A stretch of 59,668 nt of DNA from Streptomyces sp. LUP47B (GCF_001746295.1 NZ_MJAH01000014.1:1-59668); one strand, 5' to 3'. Shown: positions 9,686 to 17,432, counted from the stretch's first letter. Numbers and translations are program-made. Notes: generated from the letters alone by a model not told the origin.

Positions 9686-9835
9686 GAAGACCCTCCGCCT
9701 TGGCGAGGGGCCTTCCGTGTTTCAACTGTGAAGACACCTCACTGTCGCGGCGAGGTTTTCGATCGTCTGTGCGCCGGAATTGCCCGGCTCAACAGCGAAG
9801 GCCCCCCACTTTGGCGGGAGGCCTTCGATCGTCTG

Positions 9836-9871
9836 TGCGCCGCCAGGGACTCGAACCCCGGACCCGCTGAT
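9836..9871 (-). pseudogene. tRNA-Lys 3'-half fragment 1 (locus 1)
   Basis: 36 bases identical to the intact gene from the 3' edge of the anticodon loop (ATCAGC) through variable region, T arm, acceptor strand and discriminator A. The 5' half is absent, replaced by gatgctgtgtcttcc spacer. Confidence 0.85.
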
Positions 9872-9982
9872 GCTGTGTCTTCCCGGGGGCGACCCCCGGA
9901 CCCCCGGCCGCCGCCGTGCGCCGGAGCAACTCGCCTCAACGTCGAAGGCCCCCCACTTTCGCGGGAGGCCTTCGATCGTCTG

Positions 9983-10018
9983 TGCGCCGCCAGGGACTCG
10001 AACCCCGGACCCGCTGAT
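9983..10018 (-). pseudogene. tRNA-Lys 3'-half fragment 2 (locus 1)
   Basis: Exact second copy of the 36-base fragment, 147 bp from the first and 147 bp from the same segment in the intact gene. Confidence 0.85.
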
Positions 10019-10090
10019 GCTGTGTCTTCCCGGGGGCGACCCCCGGACCCCCGGCCGCCGCCGTGCGCCGGAGCAACTCGCCTCAACGCC

Positions 10091-10120
10091 GAAGGCCCCC
10101 CACTGTCGCGGGAGGCCTTC
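10091..10120 (-). terminator. hairpin terminator after tRNA-Lys 1
   Basis: GAAGGCC/GGCCTTC outer stem with a CCCC...GGGA inner region, 10 bases beyond the tRNA 3' end on the minus strand. Upstream copies of the same hairpin probably act as back-ups. Confidence 0.7.
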
Positions 10121-10129
10121 GATCGTCTG

Positions 10130-10203
10130 TGCGCCGCCAGGGACTCGAACCCCGGACCCGCTGATTAAGAGTCAGCTGCTCTAACCAACTGAGCTAGCGG
10201 CGC
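10130..10203 (-). tRNA. tRNA-Lys (anticodon CTT), copy 1
   Basis: 74 bases. Acceptor stem GCGCCGC/GCGGCGC, D arm GCTCAGTTGGTTAGAGC, anticodon stem-loop GCTGA-CTCTTAA-TCAGC giving anticodon CTT (reads AAG), T arm with GGTTCGAGTCC, discriminator A. The 3' CCA is not encoded. The same sequence is present at 16219-16292 and 31047-31120. Confidence 0.97.
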
Positions 10204-10370
10204 CTGACTGACCTGCACGACTCTACCGGACGCGGGAGGGTGCTCCGGACCGCTCCCGGGGGGTGCCGTACATCATTCGGACCGTCAGCATGCGCGTGCG
10301 GGCGACAGTTGAGAAACTGACGGATGTGCACACTTGTGGACATATCTACCTGGAGCGTGAGGGGCGTCGC

Positions 10371-11705
10371 ATGGAGACTCCGGTATTCGAGGAAATCGAT
10401 CCCGCGAGCGACTGCGACTGCCCCGGATGCGTCCACTGGCGTCGCGTTCTCCCACGATCGACCGGAGGTCACCCGGCGGCCACCCGAGTCGTGATCGTGG
10501 CCGCCGCAGCAGCCGCCTCCACCGCATTCGGCGCGGCCCACGCGGCCCCCGCCTTCGCCGCCCCCCAAGCCCCCGCCCGTCCCGGCGTTCCCGGCGTTCC
10601 CGCGGGTGACGAGCCCGACACCCCGCAAGGCCGCAGGGCCCCGCTGCACGGCCCCGGCGGCAGGCCGGTGGTCGCCAAGGCGCCGACGACGACCCGCGCC
10701 GACATCATCAGCCGGGCCAAGCAGTGGATCGCCGCGAAAGTGCCGTACAGCATGTCCGATTACTGGAGCGACGGCTACCGGCAGGACTGCTCGGGCTTCG
10801 TGTCCATGGCCTGGAACCTGCCGGGCAACGAGTGGACAGGCAGCCTCGGCCAGTACGGGATCAAGATCGCCAAGGACGACCTGCAGCCCGGCGACATCCT
10901 GCTCTTCCACAACCCGGACAACCCCGAGCAGGGCTCTCACGTCGTCATCTTCGGCGGCTGGACGGACGACACGCGCACCTACTACGTCGCCTACGAGGAG
11001 ACCCGCCCGCACGCCCGCGAGCTGGCCACCCCGTACGCCTACTGGAGCAACTCGGACCGGTACGTCCCCTACCGGTACAAGGGGCTCATGGGCGGCACCG
11101 CGGGCGCCGTGGCGGACCCCGCCGAGCCCGACAACGACAAGCCCAGAACACCGGACCCGACGCCCTATCCGGGGAGCGCGTACTTCGGGCCCGGGGCCAA
11201 CAACAAGTACGTCACCCAGCTCGGCCGGATGCTCGCCGCACGCGGCGCCGGGCGCTACTACCCCTCCGGTCCCGGCCCTCGCTGGACGGACGCGGACCGC
11301 AGGGCCACCCGGGCGTTCCAGCAGGCGCAGGGGTGGCGGGGCAAGGACGCGGACGGGCTGCCCAGGGCGCGGACCTGGAAGCTGCTGGTGACCGGCGGCG
11401 GCAAGGACGTCGAGGCGGGCGGTCGGACGGGGGCGGCGGGTCCGCCGGTGCCCTCCTCGCACGGCGTTCACGGTTACCCGGGGCGCGCGATGTTCCGGCC
11501 CGGCGCCACCAACGAGTACGTCACCCAGCTCGGCAGACAGTTGGTGAAGAAAGGGTTCGGCAAGCACTACACGACCGGGCCGGGGCCGCGCTGGGGCGAG
11601 CCGGACCGGCGGGGCGTCGAGGCCTTCCAGCGTGCCCAGGGCTGGCGGGGCGGCGCGGCGGACGGCTACCCGGGCCCGGAGACCTGGCGGCGGCTCTTCT
11701 CGTAA
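10371..11705 (+). CDS. NlpC/P60-like amidase with two peptidoglycan-binding repeats
   Basis: 444 residues. A Cys-rich N-terminus (DCDCPGC, residues 14-20) precedes the membrane/signal helix (about 37-58). The hydrolase domain has Cys140 in QDCSGFVSMAW and His190 in GSHVVIFGGW, the NlpC/P60 Cys-His pair. Two roughly 75-residue repeats follow (YPG..-F-PGA-N-YVTQLGR...AFQ-AQGWRG), each a peptidoglycan-binding-type module. It should cleave peptide stems in the cell wall. ATG 10371 has GAGGGG upstream. It lies between the csl locus and lpmP, so a wall-remodelling partner of that module is a reasonable inference. Confidence 0.82.
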   Translation: METPVFEEIDPASDCDCPGCVHWRRVLPRSTGGHPAATRVVIVAAAAAASTAFGAAHAAPAFAAPQAPARPGVPGVPAGDEPDTPQGRRAPLHGPGGRPVVAKAPTTTRADIISRAKQWIAAKVPYSMSDYWSDGYRQDCSGFVSMAWNLPGNEWTGSLGQYGIKIAKDDLQPGDILLFHNPDNPEQGSHVVIFGGWTDDTRTYYVAYEETRPHARELATPYAYWSNSDRYVPYRYKGLMGGTAGAVADPAEPDNDKPRTPDPTPYPGSAYFGPGANNKYVTQLGRMLAARGAGRYYPSGPGPRWTDADRRATRAFQQAQGWRGKDADGLPRARTWKLLVTGGGKDVEAGGRTGAAGPPVPSSHGVHGYPGRAMFRPGATNEYVTQLGRQLVKKGFGKHYTTGPGPRWGEPDRRGVEAFQRAQGWRGGAADGYPGPETWRRLFS

Positions 11706-11712
11706 CCACCCG

Positions 11713-11793
11713 CGCGTCATCACCGGGCGCGTCATCTCGTCATCCCTGGCTCGTCATCCCTGGCTTGTCATCACCTGGCTCGTCATCACCCGT
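11713..11793. repeat. short tandem repeat, about 15-bp period
   Basis: Five or six imperfect units of the type cgtcatccctggct in the gap after the NlpC/P60 stop. One further example in this window of tandem duplication just 3' of a gene. No hairpin is evident. Confidence 0.7.
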
Positions 11794-11827
11794 TGTGACG
11801 CATCTGGCGCGGAGGCTGGAGGCACTC

Positions 11828-12937
11828 ATGAGTACGACCACTTCACATACCCCCGAGTCCGAGGGGCCGGCACGGCCCGCCCGGCTCATCCAGAACGAGG
11901 CGACCACCGAGATCCCCGTCCATCTGCTCTTCCGTGACGACCCGGACCCGGTGTCGGTCCCGCTGAAGCCCGCGGTGGTGGCCCGCCGGCAGGGCACCGG
12001 GGAGCAGCCCCGCCTGCGCAGAACCGGCCAGGTCACCCCGCGCCCCGCCCTCGACGTCGACCCCGAGTTGTCCGAACGCCCCGCGCGCGTGCTGCCGGGC
12101 TCGGCGGGCGTCCTCGCCGGCGCCTGCGGACTGGCCGGGTGCGCGGTCACCTCGTGGTGGGCGGGAGTGCTGCCGCCGCTCGCCCTGAAGGCCCTCAGGG
12201 TCCCGGAGTTCGCGGGAGCGGGCCTCGGCCCGGCGCAGTGGGCGGCGTACGCCGGAGCCGGTGCCCTCGGCCTGTTCGGATTCGGCGGACTGGCCCGCGG
12301 CCGTACCGGACGCGCCTGGGTGCTCGGGCTGTTCGGCCGCTACCGGGGGACCGTCCGGCGCACCGGCCTGATGTGGGTCAACCCACTGCTGCTGCGCCGC
12401 CGGGTCGACGTACGGCTGCGGCACTGGCGCGGCGAGCCGATGCCGGCCGCCGACGCGAGCGGGGTCGCGCTCCGGGTCGTCGTCCTCGTGGTGTGGCGGG
12501 TGCGGGACACCGCGCGGGCCACGCTGGGCGTCGACGACCACGAGACGTTTCTGCGCGAGTGCGTCGAGGCCGCGCTCGCCCGGGTCCCGGTGGAGGCGCC
12601 GGGCTCAGGTCGCGGCTCGGTCGACGCGGCGGGGGAGGCGCTGACCCGGCTGGTGGCCGCGGAGACCGCGCCCGTCGGCGTCGAGGTCTTCTCGGTCCAG
12701 CCGCTGCGCGTCGAGTACGCCCCCGAGGTCGCCGCCGCGATGCACCGCCGCCGCATCGCCGCGCTGGACGCCCAGCACCGGGCCACTGTGCTCACCTCGG
12801 TCGTGGACTCGGTGGAGGACACCGTGACTCGGCTGACCATGCGGGGCCTGGTGGAACTGGACGACTACGAACGCAAGGCACTGGTGAAGGACTTGACGGT
12901 GGCGTTCTGCGCGGGGCGTGGAGAACAGGGCGCGTGA
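11828..12937 (+). CDS. SPFH/band-7 domain membrane protein
   Basis: 369 residues. A polar N-terminal segment (1-90), two hydrophobic helices (about 95-130 and 140-158), then a band-7 core: GLFGRYRGTVRRTGLMWVNP, VDVRLRHWRGEP, a VALRVVVLVVWRVRDTARA strand and an alpha-helical tail. SPFH proteins form oligomeric membrane scaffolds (flotillin/stomatin type). ATG 11828 is preceded by GGAGG. Role here unknown; its position next to cell-wall and glycan genes suggests organisation of the tip machinery, which is inference only. Confidence 0.82.
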   Translation: MSTTTSHTPESEGPARPARLIQNEATTEIPVHLLFRDDPDPVSVPLKPAVVARRQGTGEQPRLRRTGQVTPRPALDVDPELSERPARVLPGSAGVLAGACGLAGCAVTSWWAGVLPPLALKALRVPEFAGAGLGPAQWAAYAGAGALGLFGFGGLARGRTGRAWVLGLFGRYRGTVRRTGLMWVNPLLLRRRVDVRLRHWRGEPMPAADASGVALRVVVLVVWRVRDTARATLGVDDHETFLRECVEAALARVPVEAPGSGRGSVDAAGEALTRLVAAETAPVGVEVFSVQPLRVEYAPEVAAAMHRRRIAALDAQHRATVLTSVVDSVEDTVTRLTMRGLVELDDYERKALVKDLTVAFCAGRGEQGA

Positions 12938-12976
12938 CTGGTATGGACACGGTCAACACACGGTAATAATCTGGGA

Positions 12977-12992
12977 CTTGGTCTAGACCTGC
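12977..12992 (+). promoter_or_regulatory. DasR-responsive element (dre) upstream of lpmP
   Basis: Contains tggtctagacc, the palindromic core of the DasR operator (known consensus ACTGGTCTAGACCACT), 42 bases before the lpmP start. DasR is the GntR repressor that responds to GlcNAc-derived phosphates and controls chitin and LPMO genes in Streptomyces. Confidence 0.82.
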
Positions 12993-13033
12993 AAGCTCAC
13001 TGAACTTCCCCCACGTTCTCCAGGAGCGGCAGC

Positions 13034-13639
13034 ATGCGCAAAAAGACCAAGTGGTACGCCGCCGTGGTGGGCCTCGCCACCACCGGAGCCGTCGTGCTCT
13101 CCTCCGGCGGCGCCAGCAGCCACGGCTACACCGACCTCCCCATCAGCAGGCAGAAGCTCTGCCAGAACGGCACGGTGGCGAACTGCGGCTCGATCCAGTG
13201 GGAGCCGCAGAGCGTCGAGGGTCCTAAGGGCTTCCCGGCCTCAGGCCCTGCCGACGGGCAGATATGCAACGCCGGCCTGAGCCAGTTCAGCCAGCTCAGC
13301 GCGCCGAAGACCCCGTCGGGCAGCGCCTGGCCGGCGACCAAGGTGACGGGCGGCCAGAGCTACACCTTCCGCTGGCAGTTCACCGCCATGCACGCCACGA
13401 CCGACTTCAAGTACTACGTCACCAAGGCGGGCTGGAACCAGAACCACAACCTGGCCCGCTCCGACCTCAACCTGACCCCGTTCCTGACCGTCCCCTACAA
13501 CGGCCAGCGGCCCCCCTCCACCCTCTCGCACAGCGGCACCCTGCCGTCCGGGCTCAGCGGACGGCATGTGATCGTCGCGGTGTGGACGATCGCCGACACG
13601 GCGAACGCGTTCTACGCCTGCTCGGACGTCACGTTCTGA
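13034..13639 (+). CDS. lpmP: AA10 lytic polysaccharide monooxygenase LpmP
   Basis: 201 residues. Signal peptide cleaved before His30 (ASS|HGYTD), which becomes the N-terminal copper ligand; His120 (FTAMHAT) completes the histidine brace; the C-terminal FYACSDVTF gives the axial Phe and a disulfide Cys. No binding module. AA10 enzymes oxidatively break crystalline chitin or cellulose; the S. coelicolor protein encoded beside cslA is implicated in wall remodelling for CslA-glycan export. CAGGAGC precedes ATG 13034. Probably DasR-controlled through the site at 12977. Confidence 0.93.
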   Translation: MRKKTKWYAAVVGLATTGAVVLSSGGASSHGYTDLPISRQKLCQNGTVANCGSIQWEPQSVEGPKGFPASGPADGQICNAGLSQFSQLSAPKTPSGSAWPATKVTGGQSYTFRWQFTAMHATTDFKYYVTKAGWNQNHNLARSDLNLTPFLTVPYNGQRPPSTLSHSGTLPSGLSGRHVIVAVWTIADTANAFYACSDVTF

Positions 13640-13723
13640 GCATCGCTTGAGACAGTCCAGGCGTCCCCCGGGGTAGCTTCCCCACACGATCACACGATCG
13701 GCGCTGACCTCGGGGGATCTGTC

Positions 13724-14158
13724 ATGAACGCCTTCTTCTACATCATTCCCGTCCAGATCATGGCCGTGGTCCTCTTGGCCGCGTACGTCGTGGTGCGGCG
13801 CTGGCTGCGGATGCGCAGCGCCTGGCGGAGCGGGCTGACCGCCGAGGGGCGGTGCCTGCGGGTGTACGCGGTGGCCCACGGGGGCGGCGACTCACGGGTG
13901 CGCACCGCGCTGCGCCATGTGTACGAGTTCAGGGCCCGTGACGGCCGGGTCGTCCGTTTCGAGGAGGAGGGCGGTCCGGGGACGGTACTCGAGGGCGACA
14001 TCGTCACCGTCCACTACGCCGACGGCCCGGACGTCGTGGCGACGGCCCGCCCCGGCCGTGGCGGGAACGGGTGCGCCGCCTGCGCGGTGCTCGCCATGGC
14101 CGTCGTGGTCGTGCTCGTCTGCGCGGTCGTCATGGTCGCCCTCACCGCGACGTCCTAG
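13724..14158 (+). CDS. DUF3592-type membrane protein
   Basis: 144 residues: N-terminal helix (about 5-25), a small beta domain (RCLRVYAV...VYEFRARDGRVVRFEEEGG...GDIVTVHYADGPDVV) typical of DUF3592, and a C-terminal helix (about 115-140). GGGGGA precedes ATG 13724. Function unknown; such proteins occur widely in actinobacterial membranes. Confidence 0.75.
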   Translation: MNAFFYIIPVQIMAVVLLAAYVVVRRWLRMRSAWRSGLTAEGRCLRVYAVAHGGGDSRVRTALRHVYEFRARDGRVVRFEEEGGPGTVLEGDIVTVHYADGPDVVATARPGRGGNGCAACAVLAMAVVVVLVCAVVMVALTATS

Positions 14159-14199
14159 CCCCTCCACATCTGACGGTCCGTCAACTACCGTACGCCTCC

Positions 14200-15867
14200 A
14201 TGGACTCCAGGAGGCGTACCGTCGCCGAGCTCGTCGCCGGGCGGTGGGGCGACCACCGGCCCGGGCTGTGGTTCGAGGGGCGGGCGCTCACCCACCACGA
14301 GGTCGTCGCCGGCGCCGCCGCCCGGGCGGCACTGCTGACCGACCTGCTGCCGAGCGCCGGGGCCCACATCGGTGTGCTGCTCGACAACACCCCCGAGTAC
14401 CCGCTGTGGCTGAGTGCCGCCGCCCTCGCCCGTGCCGCCGTCGCCGGCATCAACCCCACCCGGCGGGGCCCCGAACTGGCCCGCGACATCCTGCACACCG
14501 AGTGTCGGCTGCTGATCACCGAGGCGTCCCACCTGCCGTTGCTGCGGGGCCTCGACCTCCCCGGCGTCCGGCTGCTGGTGACCGGCACCGAGGAGTACGA
14601 CACCCTGCTCGCGCCCTACGCCGACGCCGAACCCGACGCCTCCCGCGCGACGCCCGACGACCGGCTGCTCCTCTACTTCACCTCCGGCTCGACGGGTGCC
14701 CCCAAGGCCGCGCTCTGCTCCCAGGGGCGCCTGGCCGCGGCGGGGAGGTCGCTGGCCGACCAGTTCCGGCTCGGTCCCGACGGCGTGCACTACCTCTGCA
14801 TGCCGATGTTCCACGGCAACGCGGTGATCGCCGACTGGGCGCCCGCGCTGGTGAGCGGGGCGGGGGTGGCGCTGAGGCGGCGGTTCTCGGCGTCGGGGTT
14901 CCTCGCGGACGTACGCGCGTACGGGGCGACGTACTTCACCTATGTAGGCCGGGCGATCCAGTACGTCCTGGCCACCGAGCCCCGCGAGGACGACCGGGAC
15001 AACCCGCTGCGGCTCGGCTTCGGCACCGAGGCGGGGGCGGTGGACGCGGCGGCGTTCGAGCGGCGGTTCGGGGTGCGGCTGGTCGAGGGGTACGGGTCCT
15101 CCGAGGGCGGCGCGGCGATCCAGTGGGCGCCCGGCACGCCGGAGGGCGCGGTCGGTCGGGCGGGGCCCGGGCTCGTCGTACTCGATCAGGAGACGGGGGA
15201 GGAGTGTCCGTCGGCGCGATTCGACACGGCCGGGCGGCTGCTCAACGGGGACGAGGCGATAGGCGAGCTGGTGAACCGGGCTCCGAACCCCTTCGAGGGG
15301 TACTGGCGCAACGCCGAGGCGGAGGCCGAGCGCCGCCGGGGTGGCTGGTACTGGACCGGGGACCTCTTCTACCGGGACACCGACGGCTACCTCTACTTCG
15401 CGGGCCGTACCGACGACCGGCTGCGCGTCGACAGCGAGAACCTGGCCGCCGCGATGATCGAGAACATCCTCGCGCGCTACGAGGGGGCGGTGGCCGTCGC
15501 CGTGTACGCGGTGCCGGATCCGGTGACCGGGGACCAGGTGATGGCGACCGTCGCGGGGACCTTCGATCCGGAGACCTTCGCGGACTTCCTGGAGGCCCAG
15601 CCCGATCTCGGGACGAAGATGGCGCCCCGGTTCGTGCGGGTGGTCGAGCGGATGCCGGTCACCGCGACGAACAAGATCCACCGGGCGCGGCTCAGGAAAG
15701 AGGGCGTGCGCTGCGCGGACCCGGTGTGGTGGCGCCCACCCGGGACGCGGACGTACCGAACACTGGAAAACACCGAAGGATCCCTCGCGGGGGCGACTCC
15801 AGGCCCCCCAGCCGCAACCGCCCTTCGCGGCACCGTGGAAACGCCGAAGGATCCCTCGCGGGGGTGA
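14200..15867 (+). CDS. acyl-CoA synthetase / AMP-dependent ligase (FadD17-like)
   Basis: 555 residues. AMP-binding motif YFTSGSTGAPKA, GYGSSEGG, WTGDLFYRDTDGYLYFAGRTD and the C-terminal lysine motif NKIHRARLRKEG, all in order, so it should adenylate a carboxylic acid and form a CoA thioester. The acid is not predictable. The last 35 or so residues after WWRPPGTRTY are encoded by repetitive DNA (71-bp units), so the native C-terminus has probably been extended by duplication. No good ribosome site before ATG 14200; the next upstream ATG/GTG options are weaker. Confidence 0.87.
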   Translation: MDSRRRTVAELVAGRWGDHRPGLWFEGRALTHHEVVAGAAARAALLTDLLPSAGAHIGVLLDNTPEYPLWLSAAALARAAVAGINPTRRGPELARDILHTECRLLITEASHLPLLRGLDLPGVRLLVTGTEEYDTLLAPYADAEPDASRATPDDRLLLYFTSGSTGAPKAALCSQGRLAAAGRSLADQFRLGPDGVHYLCMPMFHGNAVIADWAPALVSGAGVALRRRFSASGFLADVRAYGATYFTYVGRAIQYVLATEPREDDRDNPLRLGFGTEAGAVDAAAFERRFGVRLVEGYGSSEGGAAIQWAPGTPEGAVGRAGPGLVVLDQETGEECPSARFDTAGRLLNGDEAIGELVNRAPNPFEGYWRNAEAEAERRRGGWYWTGDLFYRDTDGYLYFAGRTDDRLRVDSENLAAAMIENILARYEGAVAVAVYAVPDPVTGDQVMATVAGTFDPETFADFLEAQPDLGTKMAPRFVRVVERMPVTATNKIHRARLRKEGVRCADPVWWRPPGTRTYRTLENTEGSLAGATPGPPAATALRGTVETPKDPSRG

Positions 15868-15908
15868 CCCCCAGCCGCAGCCGCCCTTCGCGGCACCGTG
15901 GAAACCTC
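15773..15908. repeat. 71-bp tandem repeat at the 3' end of the acyl-CoA ligase gene
   Basis: Two copies (15773-15843, 15844 to about 15905) beginning ccgaaggatccctcgcgggg and ending caccgtggaaac. The second has lost a few bases and carries the gene's stop codon. It passes into the tRNA-linked array that follows. Confidence 0.8.
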
Positions 15909-15945
15909 GAAGGGCCCCTCGCTCCCACGAGAGGCCCTTCATTGG

Positions 15946-15981
15946 TGCGCCGCCAGGGACTCGAACCCCGGACCCGCTGAT
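15946..15981 (-). pseudogene. tRNA-Lys 3'-half fragment 1 (locus 2)
   Basis: 36 bases identical to the intact tRNA-Lys from the 3' side of the anticodon loop to the discriminator; truncated at the same base as the fragments of locus 1. Confidence 0.85.
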
Positions 15982-16082
15982 GCTGCATCTTCTGGGGGAT
16001 AACCCCCAGACCCCCAGCCGCCCTTTGCGCCACCGTGGAAACCTCGAAGGGCCCCTCGCTCCCACGAGAGGCCCTTCATTGG

Positions 16083-16118
16083 TGCGCCGCCAGGGACTCG
16101 AACCCCGGACCCGCTGAT
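16083..16118 (-). pseudogene. tRNA-Lys 3'-half fragment 2 (locus 2)
   Basis: Second identical 36-base fragment, 137 bp from the first and 136 bp from the intact gene. Confidence 0.85.
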
Positions 16119-16181
16119 GCTGCATCCCCTGGGGGATAACCCCCAGACCCCCAGCCGTCTTCGCGGCACCGTGGAAACCTC

Positions 16182-16213
16182 GAAGGGCCCCTCGCTCCCA
16201 CGAGAGGCCCTTC
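16182..16213 (-). terminator. hairpin terminator after tRNA-Lys 2
   Basis: 8-bp outer stem GAAGGGCC/GGCCCTTC plus an inner CTCG/CGAG stem, 6 bases beyond the tRNA 3' end. Also present twice downstream within the array. Confidence 0.7.
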
Positions 16214-16218
16214 ATCGG

Positions 16219-16292
16219 TGCGCCGCCAGGGACTCGAACCCCGGACCCGCTGATTAAGAGTCAGCTGCTCTAACCAACTGAGCTAGCGGCGC
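16219..16292 (-). tRNA. tRNA-Lys (anticodon CTT), copy 2
   Basis: 74 bases, identical to copy 1 through the cloverleaf; anticodon loop CTCTTAA; no encoded CCA. Confidence 0.97.
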
Positions 16293-16378
16293 ATGACCCT
16301 CGCCGTCCGCCTTTCGGCGGCTGGCGACGAGAAAATACTACCCGGTCCGCAGGGGTGCTTCTGACCACCACGAGCTGG

Positions 16379-16398
16379 ACCCACTCAGGGGCGCGGGG
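16379..16398. repeat. dispersed intergenic repeat, copy 1
   Basis: 20 bases (acccactcaggggcgcgggg) identical to 38448-38467, in the gap between tRNA-Lys 2 and the IclR gene. I know this string as a widely scattered Streptomyces intergenic element, often between converging genes. Confidence 0.6.
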
Positions 16399-16453
16399 CT
16401 GTATCGATGTGCCCCGCGGACCCGCGGGCGACCGACGACCTCCTGCTCCGCTC

Positions 16454-17212
16454 CTAGATCGCCAGGGACAGCAGTACCGGTGCCGCCCCCCTGTTCAAGC
16501 GGTCCGTCGCCTGGCGGAGTCGATGTGCCTGGTCGAGCGGCAGGGACAGGGCAAGGCATCCCACCGACGAACCCGCCGTGATCGGCACCGCCGCGCACAC
16601 CGTGCCCACCGCGTACTCCTGAAGGTCGAGATGGGGGACCGTGGGCGGCTGGGCCTCCAGGCGGGAGAGCAGCAGCTTGTCGTTGGTGATGGTCCGCGAG
16701 GTGAGCCGGGTCATACGGTGCCGGGAGAGGTGGTCACGGCGGCCGTTGTGGTCGAGCTGGCTGAGCAGGCTCTTGCCGAGGGCGGTGGCGTGGGCGGAGG
16801 AGCGGAAGTCCACCCACTCGTTCACCGCCGGGGTCGCGGGACCGTCGGCGTACTGGGCGATGGTGACCTCGCCGTCGACGTACCGGCTGATGTAGACGGC
16901 CGCGCCGATCGAGTCGCGCAGTTCGTCGAGAGTGTCCTGGAGCTTGTCGCGCAGGGCCTCGTCACGGTCGTGCGCGGAGCTCAGCCTGGTCAGGGCGGCT
17001 CCCGTCACATACGCGCCGTCGGCGATCTGCTCGACGTACCCCTCGCGGCGCAGCATCCTCAGGAGGGTGGTCAGCCGCTCCGGGTCGAGGCCGGTGGGAC
17101 GGGCGAGTTCTACGTCGGTGACTCCGGCTGTGTGCCGCGCCACTGTCTCCAGGACGCGCAGTGCGTCCTGGGCCGAGTGGTACGGCGCGGTCGGCTCGTG
17201 CTTCAGCGCCAC
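16454..17212 (-). CDS. IclR-family transcriptional regulator
   Basis: 252 residues. Winged helix-turn-helix at about 15-75 (ALRVLETVARHTAGVTDVEL...LLRMLRREGYVEQ), then an IclR effector domain (HATALGKSLL, YAVGTVCAAVPI). Start taken as GTG 17212, 6 bases after AGGGGG; a GTG at 17242 lacks a site. It lies directly downstream of ehuA on the same strand, so it is the natural regulator of the Ehu/amidase/isomerase cluster. IclR proteins usually sense the catabolic substrate or an intermediate. Confidence 0.85.
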   Translation of the reverse strand: MALKHEPTAPYHSAQDALRVLETVARHTAGVTDVELARPTGLDPERLTTLLRMLRREGYVEQIADGAYVTGAALTRLSSAHDRDEALRDKLQDTLDELRDSIGAAVYISRYVDGEVTIAQYADGPATPAVNEWVDFRSSAHATALGKSLLSQLDHNGRRDHLSRHRMTRLTSRTITNDKLLLSRLEAQPPTVPHLDLQEYAVGTVCAAVPITAGSSVGCLALSLPLDQAHRLRQATDRLNRGAAPVLLSLAI

Positions 17213-17432
17213 GGTTTTCCCCCTGCGCTCGCTCGGTCGCACTACTACTGGGCCGTAATCCAGACAGCGATCCCCTCCACGATAACCGGCAAAGGGCTTG
17301 TAGTGAGCGGCTGTTGACGAGATTCCGTCCCCGGGCCGGGCCTCTCAGCAGGGGCGCTGGCACCCTGGCATATGCCAGAGACATGACCCGGGTCCGGGAC
17401 CTCGAAGGTTGAACGCTGTTCATCTTTTGGAG

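Larger units (their letters stand above)
9686..10120. repeat. tandem array of terminator hairpins and tRNA-Lys 3' halves (147-bp period)
   Basis: Five versions of a 30-base hairpin (gaaggcc...ggccttc type) lie at 9686-9715 and 9730-9760 (diverged), 9797-9826, 9944-9973 and 10091-10120. The last three share a strict 147-bp spacing and are each followed by a tRNA-Lys 3' end: two truncated copies and the intact gene. The spacer between copies has a palindromic cgggggcgacccccg core. The array looks like repeated tandem duplication of the tRNA 3' half plus its terminator, downstream of the tRNA. Confidence 0.85.
15909..16213. repeat. tandem array of terminator hairpins and tRNA-Lys 3' halves (136/137-bp period)
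   Basis: Three 32-base hairpins at 15909-15940, 16046-16077 and 16182-16213 (GAAGGGCC...GGCCCTTC with inner CTCG/CGAG), each followed by a tRNA-Lys 3' end: truncated, truncated, intact. The spacer has a tgggggataaccccca palindrome. Same organisation as the array near 9.7-10.1 kb, but with a different hairpin and spacer sequence. Confidence 0.85.

Noticed and set aside
9668..10184. Proteins read through the tRNA 3'-half repeats (PGTRTPDP-type sequences)
   Set aside because: These are translations of tRNA and terminator sequence, a common false annotation in high-GC genomes.
9686..10203. CRISPR-like array near the first tRNA-Lys
   Set aside because: Repeats are long, contain tRNA and terminator sequence, the spacers are themselves repeated, and there are no cas genes. 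They are tandem duplications.
15946..16118. Functional split tRNA halves
   Set aside because: Only 3' halves are duplicated, with no matching 5' halves, and an intact tRNA-Lys is adjacent.
15909..16292. Integrated element bounded by tRNA-Lys direct repeats
   Set aside because: Only 137 bp lie between copies and no integrase, excisionase or plasmid gene is present; at most these are scars.
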